Assembly (NCBI GenBank): GCA_017443595.1 | Contig: JAFSYU010000016.1 | Location: forward strand, 1-64,000 | DNA: 64,000 bases | Direction of reading: 5' to 3' | Source of the DNA: Clostridia bacterium | GTDB taxonomy: Bacteria > Bacillota > Clostridia > Oscillospirales > CAG-272 | Shown: positions 44,301 to 52,727 of the stretch, one piece after another | Numbering within the stretch: the stretch's first letter is position 1 | How the letters are laid out: every line of letters starts with the position of its first letter | Program-made: the position numbers and the translations under genes | Notes under the pieces: model-generated | Database searches by the model: none | What the model saw: the letters and a program-made list of their open reading frames with translations, nothing else | Told to the model about the DNA's origin: nothing

Positions 44301-45801
44301 CAACGGCGATAAATCTCCCGATATAGACTTAAACTTCTCGGGCGACGTTCAGGCAGACGCGCACAAATACACTGAAGTTCTTTTCGGTGCGGAAAACGTT
44401 TTCAGAGCCGGAACGATAGGCGGTATAAAACCGAAAACGGCGTACGGTCTGCACGTCATAAAATATATCGAGGACAACGGTATAAATCTCAGAAACGCGG
44501 AGATCCAGCACCTTGTCAATATGCTCGTAGGCTGCAAGCGCACGACAGGTCAGCATCCCGGCGGTATCATAGTCGTCCCGAGAGAGTATGAAGTATACGA
44601 TTTCACGCCTGTTCAACATCCGGCGGACGACCCTAAATCCGATATTATAACAACACACTTTGCGTTTGAATATCTGCACGATACGATACTTAAACTCGAC
44701 ATACTCGGTCACGATGTACCTACAAAATACAAAATGATCGAAAAATATACGGGCACGAACATTCTTGACACGCCTCTTACGGATCCACAGGTTTATAAAC
44801 TGTTCACGTCTACAGAGCCGCTCGGCATAACGCCGCGTGATATTGACGAGACTAATTCGGACAAACCTTTGTCAAGCGGCACGTTCGGTTTGCCTGAGCT
44901 CGGCACTAAATTCGTACGTCAGATGCTTGAAGACGCACAGCCGAAAAACTTTTCGGATATGCTTCAGATATCCGGTCTGTCGCACGGCACGGGAGTGTGG
45001 CTCGATAACGCGCAGTCGCTTATTAAAGACGGAGTGTGCGATATTTCCCAGGTAATAGGAACGCGTGACAGTATAATGGTATATTTGCTCCATAAAGGCC
45101 TTGAGCCGAGTATGGCATTCAAGATAATGGAGATAGTCAGAAAAGGCAACAAGCCGCCGAAAGTCCTGACGGAGGAGCATTTTAAGGCGATGAGAGAGCA
45201 TGACGTGCCGGAATGGTACATAGAATCCTGCCTTAAAATAAAATACATGTTCCCGAAAGCTCACGCGGCGGCGTACGTTATATCCGCAATACGTCTCGGA
45301 TATCATAAGATATATAACCCGCTTGAGTTTTACGCCGCGTTCTTTTCTGCAGCTCCGGACGGATTTGACGCGTCTCTCGTTATGAAAGGGAAGAGCGCCG
45401 TTAAAGAATGGATGCTTGAATACGGTAGAAATAACGATACAACCGCAAGAGACGACGATATTTATACAACGTGTCAGTTAGTGCTTGAAGCAATGTGCCG
45501 CGGTATAAAGTTTTTGCCCGTTGCGTTAAACAAGTCTGACAGCAAAGCTTTCTTGCCTGAAAACGGCATGATCAGACTGCCTTACGCAAGCTTAGGCGGA
45601 CTTGGCGAGAACGCAGCCGAAAACATAGCGGAAGCCTGCAGAAAATATCAAATAAATTCCGTACAGGATCTTAAACAGTACGCAAAGCTTTCTAACAGTG
45701 TTATAGAGCTTTTGCGTAAAGAAGGAATACTGAAAAACTTAGACGAGACTAATCAGATAACAATGTTTTCTATGCTTAATAATTATTCAGGAGATGAATA
45801 A
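41341..45801 (+). CDS. polC: DNA polymerase III PolC-type alpha subunit
   Basis: The main replicative polymerase of Firmicutes, with built-in proofreading. 1486 residues: N-terminal domain, OB fold (about 245-345), PHP domain split by a DEDD exonuclease (D457/E459 in VFDTETTG), a zinc module (C940, C943, C965, C968), the catalytic aspartates D994/D996 in PDIDLNF, and the polymerase fingers plus C-terminal helix-hairpin-helix. DnaE is also encoded here, matching the two-polymerase replisome. Its stop is followed after one base by the accessory glycyl radical enzyme, which is unusual. Confidence 0.98.
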   Translation: MGKKLSDIFKKYIPENNTEEMLLNDGEVVKSMMGEDKKSFVAETRFSRLFSKKQLYKTEENLRVFYKMTFIRISPKYDISLLNDEYFSEIFIECSIRKAMTRGMIRSYTADFDGDTITLNVRQSDSGMSLINSANSASVISDVIFDEFGVRKNIVLNKLESDGDDYAMIEREAEAAEKEAMEKALLQLKSYRTAEREDDRPDREQIQREIKEKLSSLNTDDPWDDVSDPSRISIGRLYFDITGASVIYGEEFEIDPVPIRTINGQISNVCIVGETFGFESKEIRGKDRTSVYFYVTDGDSTLKVKFTITSEEANSFSVKDGSAVAIKGNIKIDTYDKDYQLVPHSISKIKRLYRQDNATEKRVELHLHTQMSSLESTIPPETAVNIAASWGHKAIAITDSGNAQGFPKAMLTSESLAKNGVNIKVIYGIDGYFIDDTQKAAYGSGLGMLDDEFVVFDTETTGLSALSNRLIEIGAVLVKSGEVIDKFETFVDPETEIPEQITELTGISNDMVAGQPREEEAVKAFLEFAGNRTLVAHNAPFDINFISVAAKRNNIHFDPKYIDTVPLSRFLNPELKRHKLDIVANHYGLGDFEHHRASADAEMLAMIFFKMCNKLRDDGIDSIDELNSAMAGGTDFIKQKNRRIVLLVKNKAGLKNLYKLISYSNLKYFYRNPLIPKSVLSEYRDGLIIGSGSYKGELFQAILDGKSDDELNDIIEYYDYLEVQPVVCSSDLIKRSTVSGPEQIKNINKRIIELGKKNNKPVCATSGCNVLEKSDEIGKHLLYHGKKIKIDDDDVAVHFFNTEEMLEEFSYLDEQSRYDVVIRYPNEVADMIEDVRPIPKGNYPPSIEGADDELKDICYKNMHRLYGDDPPKLVKDRLERELTPIINFGFGVLYVIAKKLVENSESKGYQVGSRGSVGSSFVATMSNITEVNPLPPHYRCPKCKNSEFITDGSVGSGFDLPEKNCPKCGTTYVRDGHDIPFETFLGFNGDKSPDIDLNFSGDVQADAHKYTEVLFGAENVFRAGTIGGIKPKTAYGLHVIKYIEDNGINLRNAEIQHLVNMLVGCKRTTGQHPGGIIVVPREYEVYDFTPVQHPADDPKSDIITTHFAFEYLHDTILKLDILGHDVPTKYKMIEKYTGTNILDTPLTDPQVYKLFTSTEPLGITPRDIDETNSDKPLSSGTFGLPELGTKFVRQMLEDAQPKNFSDMLQISGLSHGTGVWLDNAQSLIKDGVCDISQVIGTRDSIMVYLLHKGLEPSMAFKIMEIVRKGNKPPKVLTEEHFKAMREHDVPEWYIESCLKIKYMFPKAHAAAYVISAIRLGYHKIYNPLEFYAAFFSAAPDGFDASLVMKGKSAVKEWMLEYGRNNDTTARDDDIYTTCQLVLEAMCRGIKFLPVALNKSDSKAFLPENGMIRLPYASLGGLGENAAENIAEACRKYQINSVQDLKQYAKLSNSVIELLRKEGILKNLDETNQITMFSMLNNYSGDE

Positions 45802-45802
45802 T

Positions 45803-47902
45803 ATGAGTATTCTTAAAGATCTGCAAAAAGAAATGGAAAATAAGCCGTCGGGCGTATTCTGTCCAGATTTTTACAGATGTAAAGGCTACGAAAAATCAAA
45901 AAGCAAATCACCGTCCATGATGCGGGCGGACGGTATATACGCGCTGTTTACGGAACCGGAGCCTTACATTTATAAAAACGATCTTATAGTCGGCAGCATA
46001 AAGCCTTATTTCGTTTCTTTAAATGAAGATGAAACAGAGAATATAAAAAGCTTTATGAGCAAGTATCCGGAGCGCGGATTTTTTCAAAACGGAGATCATT
46101 TCGCACCCGATTATTTTACCGCGGTGGAGAAGGGAATACCCGGACTTTTAAAATCAATTGATGAATCTGTTATATCTCATTCAGACGATAATAAAAAAAT
46201 TGATTTTTTAAAGTCAATGCAAAAAACTCTCATCGCTTTATCAGATAAACTCAAATCCTATGCTGAAAAAGCCGAAGCGCTTCGTGAAACGGAAGGATAT
46301 GATAACAAAAGACTTTTAAAGATCAAAAACAACTGCCTTTCGCTTATAAATTCCGTTCCGCAGACGTTTGAAGAGGCTTTGCAGCTTGTATGGATGATAC
46401 ATATATGCTTCGTATCGGAAGGCAGATACGCTATGGCGCTCGGCAGGATAGACAAATATCTGTATCCGTTATACAAGCACGATATCGATAACGGGATAAT
46501 TGATGAAGCATATGCTGAAGAGCTGTTATCAAACGTATTTGCGAAAATATGCGAGCGCAGATATACGGGCGGAGACGACGTGGTGAATATCTGTATAGGC
46601 GGTGTTGATGAAGAAGGGAACTGTTCTGTAAACGAATTATCTTACCGCGTTCTTCACGCCGTAAGAGACGTTAATATGCCGGGTCCCAATCTTTCCGCCA
46701 GAATAACGCACGACTGCCCGGATACGTTTCTTGACGAGTGTCTGAAAGTTATAGGCACAGGTCTCGGATATCCCGCGCTTATGAACGATGAAGTCAATAT
46801 GGAAGCCTTGTCGCGCAAAGGATATGATATAAAAGACGTAAGAAACTACTGTATGGTCGGTTGTATAGAGAACTTTATCGCCGGCAAGCAGCCGCCGTGG
46901 GTAGACGGCCGTTTTGATCCGATACGTTATCTGCTTGATATTTTTAACGATAACGACGGTATAAAACTTGACAGTATTTCATCAATGGATGAATTTATCT
47001 CAATATACAAAAATAACCTTTCCGCAGGCGCTGAAGATTACGTTAAAAGAACAAGAGCTGCTTCATACGTCTCAGATCCTCAAAACCGCACGTCGCCGTT
47101 TTTATCGTGCTTCTGTGATTGCTGTATTGAAAGAGGGCTTGATATTAACATGGGCGGCAGCAAATATCCGTCCGTTCACGGCGCGGTGCTTATGGGTATA
47201 GGTACGGTCAGCGACTGTCTTTCGGCTATTGAAAAGTGCGTATTTGTTGAAAAAAGCACGACTTTGTCGTATATAAAACAAGCAATAAAAAAGAATTTTG
47301 AAGGCTGCGAAGAATTAAGACAAACTCTTATATCAGCTCCGAAATACGGAAATAACGATTATTTTGCGGATAAATACGGCGTATGGTACACAAATACTTT
47401 ATCCGATATGTTTGATCAATATAAGACAAACGACGGCGGTGCGTATTATACCGCAATGGCGGCAAATATATCAAATATAGACGCGGGAAAATCTCTTTCC
47501 GCAACGCCTGACGGCAGGCTTGCCGGAAAACCGTTGTCCGACGCCGCGTCGCCTACGTACGGCTGCGATACAAGAGGCGTCACGTCAACGCTGTTAAGTT
47601 TGTCAAAACCGGATTATACGAGATGCGCCTGCGGTACGGTCGTAAATCAAAAGTTCTCGCCGGACGCTTTCAAAGACGGCAAACGTGATAAACTATTGCA
47701 GCTTATACGCGTATATTTCAGCCGCGGCGGGCAGGAAATACAAATAAATTCAACGTCACGACAGGTACTTAAAGACGCAATGGAGAATCCGGAAAAATAT
47801 CCGTCGCTCGTCGTCAGAGTTTCGGGTTTTTCAGCCATATACGTAACGTTATCTAAAGACGTACAGGAAGATATATTAAGCAGGACACAGCAAACGATAT
47901 GA
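45803..47902 (+). CDS. Short glycyl radical enzyme, substrate unknown
   Basis: A 699-residue PFL/diol-dehydratase-superfamily enzyme. The C-terminal glycyl radical motif RVSGFSA puts the radical on G675, 24 residues from the end. The active-site motif is GCIE (C354/E356). A Cys-X-Glu triad is typical of dehydratase or lyase types rather than formate lyases, which use adjacent cysteines. RGGQEIQIN and LKDAMENPEKYPSLVVRVSG also match the family. It is 80-150 residues shorter than characterised dehydratases, and the substrate cannot be named. AGGAG is 9 bases before the ATG at 45803; the ATG at 45794 is too close. Its activase overlaps downstream. It requires anaerobic conditions. Confidence 0.92.
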   Translation: MSILKDLQKEMENKPSGVFCPDFYRCKGYEKSKSKSPSMMRADGIYALFTEPEPYIYKNDLIVGSIKPYFVSLNEDETENIKSFMSKYPERGFFQNGDHFAPDYFTAVEKGIPGLLKSIDESVISHSDDNKKIDFLKSMQKTLIALSDKLKSYAEKAEALRETEGYDNKRLLKIKNNCLSLINSVPQTFEEALQLVWMIHICFVSEGRYAMALGRIDKYLYPLYKHDIDNGIIDEAYAEELLSNVFAKICERRYTGGDDVVNICIGGVDEEGNCSVNELSYRVLHAVRDVNMPGPNLSARITHDCPDTFLDECLKVIGTGLGYPALMNDEVNMEALSRKGYDIKDVRNYCMVGCIENFIAGKQPPWVDGRFDPIRYLLDIFNDNDGIKLDSISSMDEFISIYKNNLSAGAEDYVKRTRAASYVSDPQNRTSPFLSCFCDCCIERGLDINMGGSKYPSVHGAVLMGIGTVSDCLSAIEKCVFVEKSTTLSYIKQAIKKNFEGCEELRQTLISAPKYGNNDYFADKYGVWYTNTLSDMFDQYKTNDGGAYYTAMAANISNIDAGKSLSATPDGRLAGKPLSDAASPTYGCDTRGVTSTLLSLSKPDYTRCACGTVVNQKFSPDAFKDGKRDKLLQLIRVYFSRGGQEIQINSTSRQVLKDAMENPEKYPSLVVRVSGFSAIYVTLSKDVQEDILSRTQQTI

Positions 47903-48669
47903 GTGATTTAAACGTTTCATGTATACAGCGCTTTTCCACCGGAGACGGACCGGGGATTAGAACTACCGTATTTTTAAAAGGCTGTAATTTAAAATGTCCG
48001 TGGTGTCATAACCCGGAAAATATCTCGCCGATACCGCAGATGCTTGAATACAAATACGCAAACAAGATCGTTTCGTACGGCAAAATAATGTCAACTGAAC
48101 AGATCGTATCCGATATTATGGAGGATATTGAATTTTACCGCGCCGGAAACGGCGGCGTAACTATAAGCGGCGGAGAACCTATGCTGCAGTACGAAGGCGT
48201 GGCGGAGCTTTCAAAACAGCTTCACAATAACGGCGTATCCGTTATTATAGATACTGCCGGATCAGTTCCTTGGGATAATTTTGCAGCCGTTTTTGATCAT
48301 ACGGATATATTCTATTACGATTATAAAACAGCAAGTGAAAATGACTGCAAAAACGTATGCGGCGGCGATAAATCGCTTATTTTATCAAATCTGAACAAAC
48401 TTATCATAAAAGGCAAAAACGTCCACGTTCGCATACCGCTTATCCCCGGATTCAATATGGGTGAAACGGACTGTGAAAATATTAGTGACGATCTGTTATC
48501 CGCAAAGGTAAAATACGTTGATCTGTTGCCGTTTCACCGTCTGGGAAGCGCAAAGTATGAAGCGCTCAACCTTGAATACGCTTATAAAAACACACCGCCG
48601 TCGAACGTTGATACGGTAACGTATATAAAAAGGATATACAGCAAATATTTTATCGTAAACGTAGAATAG
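47899..48669 (+). CDS. Glycyl-radical enzyme activating protein (radical SAM)
   Basis: Installs the glycyl radical on the enzyme encoded just upstream. The radical SAM cluster cysteines are C8-independent C29, C33 and C36 in KGCNLKCPWCHN (CX3CX2C), preceded by STGDGPGIRTTVF and followed by the SAM-binding TISGGEPMLQ. At 256 residues it lacks the extra ferredoxin-like cysteine insert that most dehydratase-type activases carry, and so resembles pyruvate formate-lyase activase in build. The start overlaps the enzyme's stop by 4 bases (ATGA) with only a weak SD, so translation is probably coupled. Confidence 0.93.
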   Translation: MSDLNVSCIQRFSTGDGPGIRTTVFLKGCNLKCPWCHNPENISPIPQMLEYKYANKIVSYGKIMSTEQIVSDIMEDIEFYRAGNGGVTISGGEPMLQYEGVAELSKQLHNNGVSVIIDTAGSVPWDNFAAVFDHTDIFYYDYKTASENDCKNVCGGDKSLILSNLNKLIIKGKNVHVRIPLIPGFNMGETDCENISDDLLSAKVKYVDLLPFHRLGSAKYEALNLEYAYKNTPPSNVDTVTYIKRIYSKYFIVNVE

Positions 48670-48678
48670 GAGCAGAAT

Positions 48679-49773
48679 ATGAAAGCAAAAGCAGCCGTTT
48701 TCACAAAAGCTTTAAAGCCGTTTGACGTAAGAGAATTTGATATAACAAAAACGCCGTCAGGCTACGGCAGAAGCGAGCTTATCGCATCCGGCGTATGCGG
48801 TACAGACCTGCATTTTTATAACGGAAAACTGTTTATACAGACGCCTACGGTAATAGGCCATGAATTTGTAGGCAAACTCGTTGACTGTGATGATAACGAG
48901 GCAGAGAAGTACGGATTGAAAATCGGCGATAACGTTATTGCGGATATTGCCGTTCCGTGCGGAAAATGCCTTTTATGCAAAAACGGCGACGATGCAAACT
49001 GTGTAAATATGAAAGTTACAAACGGCGGCAGCATTGACGAGCCTCCGTATCTCTACGGCGGTTATGCTGAGGTCAATTATACACCGCTGTCAAATCTTAT
49101 AAAAATACCGGACGAACTTGACCCGAAATCAGTTGCCGTTTTCGCTTGTCCCGGTCCTACTGTGTTCCATTCGTTCAGACTTGCAAAAAAAGCCGGCGTA
49201 AAAACGGATAAAGATACAACAGCAGTAGTGCAGGGACTCGGTCCTGTCGGTTTTTTTACAGTGATATATCTGAAATCCACTGGCGTTAAAAAGATATACG
49301 TTATAGCTAACAAGGAAAACGAAAAGAGAACTGCGCTTGCAAAAGAGCTTGGAGCCGATGAAGTGTTCAGTCTGCAAAAAGACGGTACAGAGAATATCAA
49401 AAAGAAACTCCAAAGCGAGAACGGCGGACTTGGAGTTGATCTTTGCTTCGAAGCGTCCGGCGCTCCGTCAGCCGTTCCGTTTGCAATGAATATTTTAAGA
49501 AACCGCGGCGCATATCTCATACCGGGACAGTACAGCAACCGCGGCGGCATTGAGATACAGCCTCAGATGATAACTTTTAAAGCAATTCAGATAATAGGCT
49601 CGTCTCAGTATTCCGTATGTGACGTAAAAGACTATCTGAAATTCTTAGCGGATAATAAGTACTTAGAAAAAACTATTCTGAAACTCGGTACGTATTATCA
49701 TATAAGTGACGTGAATACCGCGTTTGAAGACGCCGGCAGCGGTAAAAACATAAAGACTCTACTGGTAAAATAA
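48679..49773 (+). CDS. Zinc-dependent medium-chain alcohol/polyol dehydrogenase
   Basis: A 364-residue MDR-family oxidoreductase, NAD(P)-dependent. Catalytic zinc ligands are the Cys in GVCGTDLHF and GHE in VIGHEFVG. The structural zinc is held by four cysteines in CGKCLLCKNGDDANC. The Rossmann motif is QGLGPVGFF. It is closest in type to threonine/sorbitol dehydrogenases. In the cassette it may oxidise the glycyl radical enzyme's substrate precursor or reduce an aldehyde product; the direction is not deducible. AGGAG precedes the ATG 9 bases after the activase. Confidence 0.9.
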   Translation: MKAKAAVFTKALKPFDVREFDITKTPSGYGRSELIASGVCGTDLHFYNGKLFIQTPTVIGHEFVGKLVDCDDNEAEKYGLKIGDNVIADIAVPCGKCLLCKNGDDANCVNMKVTNGGSIDEPPYLYGGYAEVNYTPLSNLIKIPDELDPKSVAVFACPGPTVFHSFRLAKKAGVKTDKDTTAVVQGLGPVGFFTVIYLKSTGVKKIYVIANKENEKRTALAKELGADEVFSLQKDGTENIKKKLQSENGGLGVDLCFEASGAPSAVPFAMNILRNRGAYLIPGQYSNRGGIEIQPQMITFKAIQIIGSSQYSVCDVKDYLKFLADNKYLEKTILKLGTYYHISDVNTAFEDAGSGKNIKTLLVK

Positions 49774-49774
49774 C

Positions 49775-50557
49775 ATGACGGATATCATAGTTTTCAGCGG
49801 TCAGAGCAATATGGAAGGTCAGACGGAAAAGTTGATAGACGCGTCCGTTGTTTCCGGCGCTTATGAATATAAATACGCAAACGACAGTCTTGTCCCGCTG
49901 CACGATCCTTTCGGCGAGAATTTAAGATTTGACGGAACGGCAGGCGAAGATTATCAAGACTACATGGGCATGACATGGCATGAAAAACACGTTTTCGGTG
50001 CATCTGCTTACGGCAATACGTCGCTGATCCCGGAATTCTGCCGCGTTTATACAAAAACGTCGGGAAGAGAAGTGATAGCCGTCGGAGCCGCAAAAGGCGC
50101 CGCTGAAATAGATTATTTTATGCCCGGATATGCCGGTTATGAAATGCTAACAAAGAAAACTAAAGCGGCGATAAATAAAGCGCATGATTTTTCCGGGAAT
50201 ATATACTTAATCTGGCTTCAGGGCGAAAGCGACGCTATCGCAAGTAAAGATACGCAAACGTATGTAAAACAGATAAAAATATTGGCTCACGCGTTATATA
50301 ACGATATAGGACTGACCGGATTTGGAATAATTCGCGTAGGCAGATTCACAAACGATCACAGAGACGATGCGATAATCGAAGCGCAGAGCAGAGTCTGTAA
50401 AGAAGACAGTCTGTTTTTGATGCTGACGGAAGAAGCGGCTGAGATGAGTAAGATACCGAAATATATGAATCCGTACGTTGGCGGGCATTTCAGCGCGGAA
50501 GGGCTTGTAAAGCTCGGACATGACGCAGCAAACACTTTGATCAAATCCATAATATAA
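49775..50557 (+). CDS. SASA/SGNH-type carbohydrate O-acetylesterase
   Basis: A 260-residue cytoplasmic esterase-like protein without signal peptide. The nucleophile Ser is in VFSGQSNMEGQ (S11), the oxyanion segment in WLQGESDA and the catalytic His in GGHFSAEG near the C-terminus. This is the sialate O-acetylesterase/CE6 pattern (SASA domain). It probably removes acetyl or another acyl group from a sugar-like compound. Being the last gene of the cassette, it suggests the substrate is an acylated sugar or polyol taken up by the cell. It starts one base after the dehydrogenase stop. Confidence 0.85.
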   Translation: MTDIIVFSGQSNMEGQTEKLIDASVVSGAYEYKYANDSLVPLHDPFGENLRFDGTAGEDYQDYMGMTWHEKHVFGASAYGNTSLIPEFCRVYTKTSGREVIAVGAAKGAAEIDYFMPGYAGYEMLTKKTKAAINKAHDFSGNIYLIWLQGESDAIASKDTQTYVKQIKILAHALYNDIGLTGFGIIRVGRFTNDHRDDAIIEAQSRVCKEDSLFLMLTEEAAEMSKIPKYMNPYVGGHFSAEGLVKLGHDAANTLIKSII

Positions 50558-50584
50558 AAAGAGCCGCAAAAACGGCTCTTTTTT
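50556..50584. terminator. Bidirectional terminator after the glycyl radical cassette
   Basis: AAAAAGAGCCG (50556-50566) pairs with CGGCTCTTTTT (50573-50583) around CAAAAA, with A and T runs on both sides. It separates the cassette from the convergent TM2-like gene. Confidence 0.93.
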
Positions 50585-50603
50585 ATGATTTAAAAGGTTA
50601 TGA

Positions 50604-50849
50604 TCATTCTTTCGGAATACCGCTGAACAAAGTGCCCTTTTTCTCCTGGTATTCTTCATCTGACATCTGTAATATCTTGATGCCGAGAATTATACCTTTA
50701 ACGACGTTGATAATACCTATAACGCCGAAGGTAATGCATCCGAATACTATACGGAGAATACCGGCTTTGACTTTACCTGCCATAAAGCAGGGTACGCCGT
50801 ATGAATTGAAGATTATAGTCATGACGCCGAATAATGTTTTGTTATCCAT
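50604..50849 (-). CDS. Small TM2-like membrane protein
   Basis: An 81-residue protein with two hydrophobic helices (about 6-24 and 30-58) in an arrangement like the TM2 domain (KTLFGVMTII, FMAGKVKAGILRIVFG, GIINVVKGIILG). Function unknown. The open frame continues to 50894, but GGAGG with an 8-base gap marks the ATG at 50849 (MDNKTLFG) as the start. A consensus promoter precedes it, and it is a single-gene unit. Confidence 0.75.
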   Translation of the reverse strand: MDNKTLFGVMTIIFNSYGVPCFMAGKVKAGILRIVFGCITFGVIGIINVVKGIILGIKILQMSDEEYQEKKGTLFSGIPKE

Positions 50850-50873
50850 AATATGATCCTCCTTTTTTTCTTT

Positions 50874-50902
50874 ATTATATACTTTATTTGACAAAATGTC
50901 AA
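50874..50902 (-). promoter_or_regulatory. Promoter of the TM2-like gene with palindromic -35
   Basis: Minus strand TTGACA (50897-50902), 17-bp spacer, TATAAT (50874-50879). The -35 is part of a perfect palindrome TTGACA-AAA-TGTCAA at 50888-50902, a possible operator. Confidence 0.85.
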
Positions 50903-50956
50903 TATAAAATACAATTTTTATGATAAATAATTCAAATGTTTCCGTTATTTACAAAT

Positions 50957-52654
50957 CTATACCTTCTTTTTCTTTGACGCGGCAATAAGAGCCAGAACTA
51001 AAAGAATAAATAATACTAAAGCGGCGACAATAATAATTATAACCGTTATAAATACTTTCTTAATTGCGGCAGTGGCGTTGTTATCTGTTTTTTCGGTATC
51101 TGTATTCCCGGCTTGTTGTGTGTCCGTATTATCTGTTTCTGTCGTTATCTCTTCTGTTTCTGTAAAACTTATTTCAGACAGAGAAGTGCCTTCATATTCC
51201 GTTTCTTTATCTGTCTCTGTTACAGATAAAGTATCCGTTTCTATTGCAGCTTCCGTGTCTGTAACGGGTTCTTCGGTGTCGGAATAAGCGGTTTCTTCAG
51301 TTACTGTTATTATCTCGGTTTCTGTTTCAGTTTCAGTTTCGGTAACCGTTTCCGTCTCGGTCTGCTGCGGTTCTTTATGTTCGGTTTTGCCTATAACGGT
51401 TCCTATGTAGTTTCCTTTCGGCTCACGCAGCTCGCCGCCGACGTAAGTGTAACTTTGTCCCGGTATACTTACCGTAACCGACAACTCAAAATCAGGATCT
51501 GCGTATTCTGAGTAGACGTAGTAAGATTTACCGGACTTAACAAGATATAAAACCGTAACGGTGTCGTTTTCTTTTACGTCTATCTGTCTGTTTAGATCAA
51601 GTGTGTAATAACCCTCGCAGTATGCCGTTCCGCTTGCAGCCGCGTCCGGCGACGCGGAGGAAATTTTTGATATATCAGATAAGTTTTTATAAACTCTTAC
51701 GCATATTTCCGACGACGGTTTATCTGTATATATACCCGCTTTGCATATCGTCATTTTTTCATCAATTTCAAAGACGTTTACAGCGCCGGATTCGCTTTTT
51801 GACGCATCATAACTGTTGCCGGAAGCGTATATCGTCTCCGTATGTGTAAGTACGCGGGTATCTTCATCAACAACAACGTTTGCGGCGTAAAAGTTCCTTC
51901 CAAACTCGGAATTGTAGGATATCCATGCATAGCCGTTATCGCCCCAGCTTTCGCCCCACGTATTTTTCATCAAAAACGCGCCTGTACCCGTATCGGTATA
52001 TTTAGTATCATCCCAGCCAACAAGGAGTATTACGTGCGAGGCTTTTGAATTATCGTACGTAAGGATACGCGCTACGGACGTGACTTTATTGTAATCGCCT
52101 ACAAATACGTCAGCATTGACTGAACCGTATTCGATTATAAGTCTTTTTACAGCCTCTGTGCGCTCCTTTCTGCTCATATCCGTTGTTTCCAAAATCCTTA
52201 TATCGTCAACGTAAGCGTTGCCGGAATAAAGAGCTGACTCAGGAGCGTTTAAAGCATCATCGACAGTGGGATAGTCTGAATTATATAAAAGTCCTTTTCC
52301 GGATATTGCCGCCATAAGAGCATAATCGTTTCCGCCGTAGCATCTGTACCAGGCGCTGCCGCGGCTGTGTCTGTGCTCGGTTCCGTCAAACTCCGCGCGC
52401 GCCATCATAGGAGCGGAGAACACGGTTTTACCGTTTTCGGCATATCCGTTTTTGACAGCGTTTATATTCAGCTGATCCGAGCATGAATACGCCCAGCAAA
52501 GCGGATCGTTCTTTTGATCAAGGACCGGCGTTTTAATATCCGTTACATATTTTGCCGGTAATTCATCAGCCGATACGTTTATCACAGCAAATGCGGAAGT
52601 CAGAATTACTGCCAGGAGAAATACCGCGGTAATTTTTTTAAAACATATTTTCAT
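50957..52654 (-). CDS. Membrane-anchored C1A (papain-family) cysteine protease
   Basis: A 565-residue surface protease. It has a signal peptide (about 1-28) and a papain-type domain with Q47, C53 in PLCWAYS, H207 in SHVILLVGWD and N231 in MKNTWGESWG, i.e. the full catalytic set. A beta-rich domain follows (about 265-420), then a Thr/Glu-rich linker built on TE/ET repeats (about 425-525), a membrane helix (about 532-558) and a KKKK tail. The predicted layout is extracellular catalytic domains on a flexible stalk anchored at the C-terminus. No prodomain is obvious before the active Cys. GAGG is 7 bases before the ATG. It could process surface proteins or degrade host or dietary protein. Confidence 0.92.
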   Translation of the reverse strand: MKICFKKITAVFLLAVILTSAFAVINVSADELPAKYVTDIKTPVLDQKNDPLCWAYSCSDQLNINAVKNGYAENGKTVFSAPMMARAEFDGTEHRHSRGSAWYRCYGGNDYALMAAISGKGLLYNSDYPTVDDALNAPESALYSGNAYVDDIRILETTDMSRKERTEAVKRLIIEYGSVNADVFVGDYNKVTSVARILTYDNSKASHVILLVGWDDTKYTDTGTGAFLMKNTWGESWGDNGYAWISYNSEFGRNFYAANVVVDEDTRVLTHTETIYASGNSYDASKSESGAVNVFEIDEKMTICKAGIYTDKPSSEICVRVYKNLSDISKISSASPDAAASGTAYCEGYYTLDLNRQIDVKENDTVTVLYLVKSGKSYYVYSEYADPDFELSVTVSIPGQSYTYVGGELREPKGNYIGTVIGKTEHKEPQQTETETVTETETETETEIITVTEETAYSDTEEPVTDTEAAIETDTLSVTETDKETEYEGTSLSEISFTETEEITTETDNTDTQQAGNTDTEKTDNNATAAIKKVFITVIIIIVAALVLFILLVLALIAASKKKKV

Positions 52655-52727
52655 ACGTTATCCTCGTTTTGATCGTTATATATAATTGCGCAAATTTATT
52701 TATCTGCAGAGAAGAAAGCATAATAAT

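Noticed and set aside
45794-45802. ATG at 45794 as start of the glycyl radical enzyme
   Set aside because: It touches the Shine-Dalgarno (AGGAG 45789-45793); the ATG at 45803 is correctly spaced.
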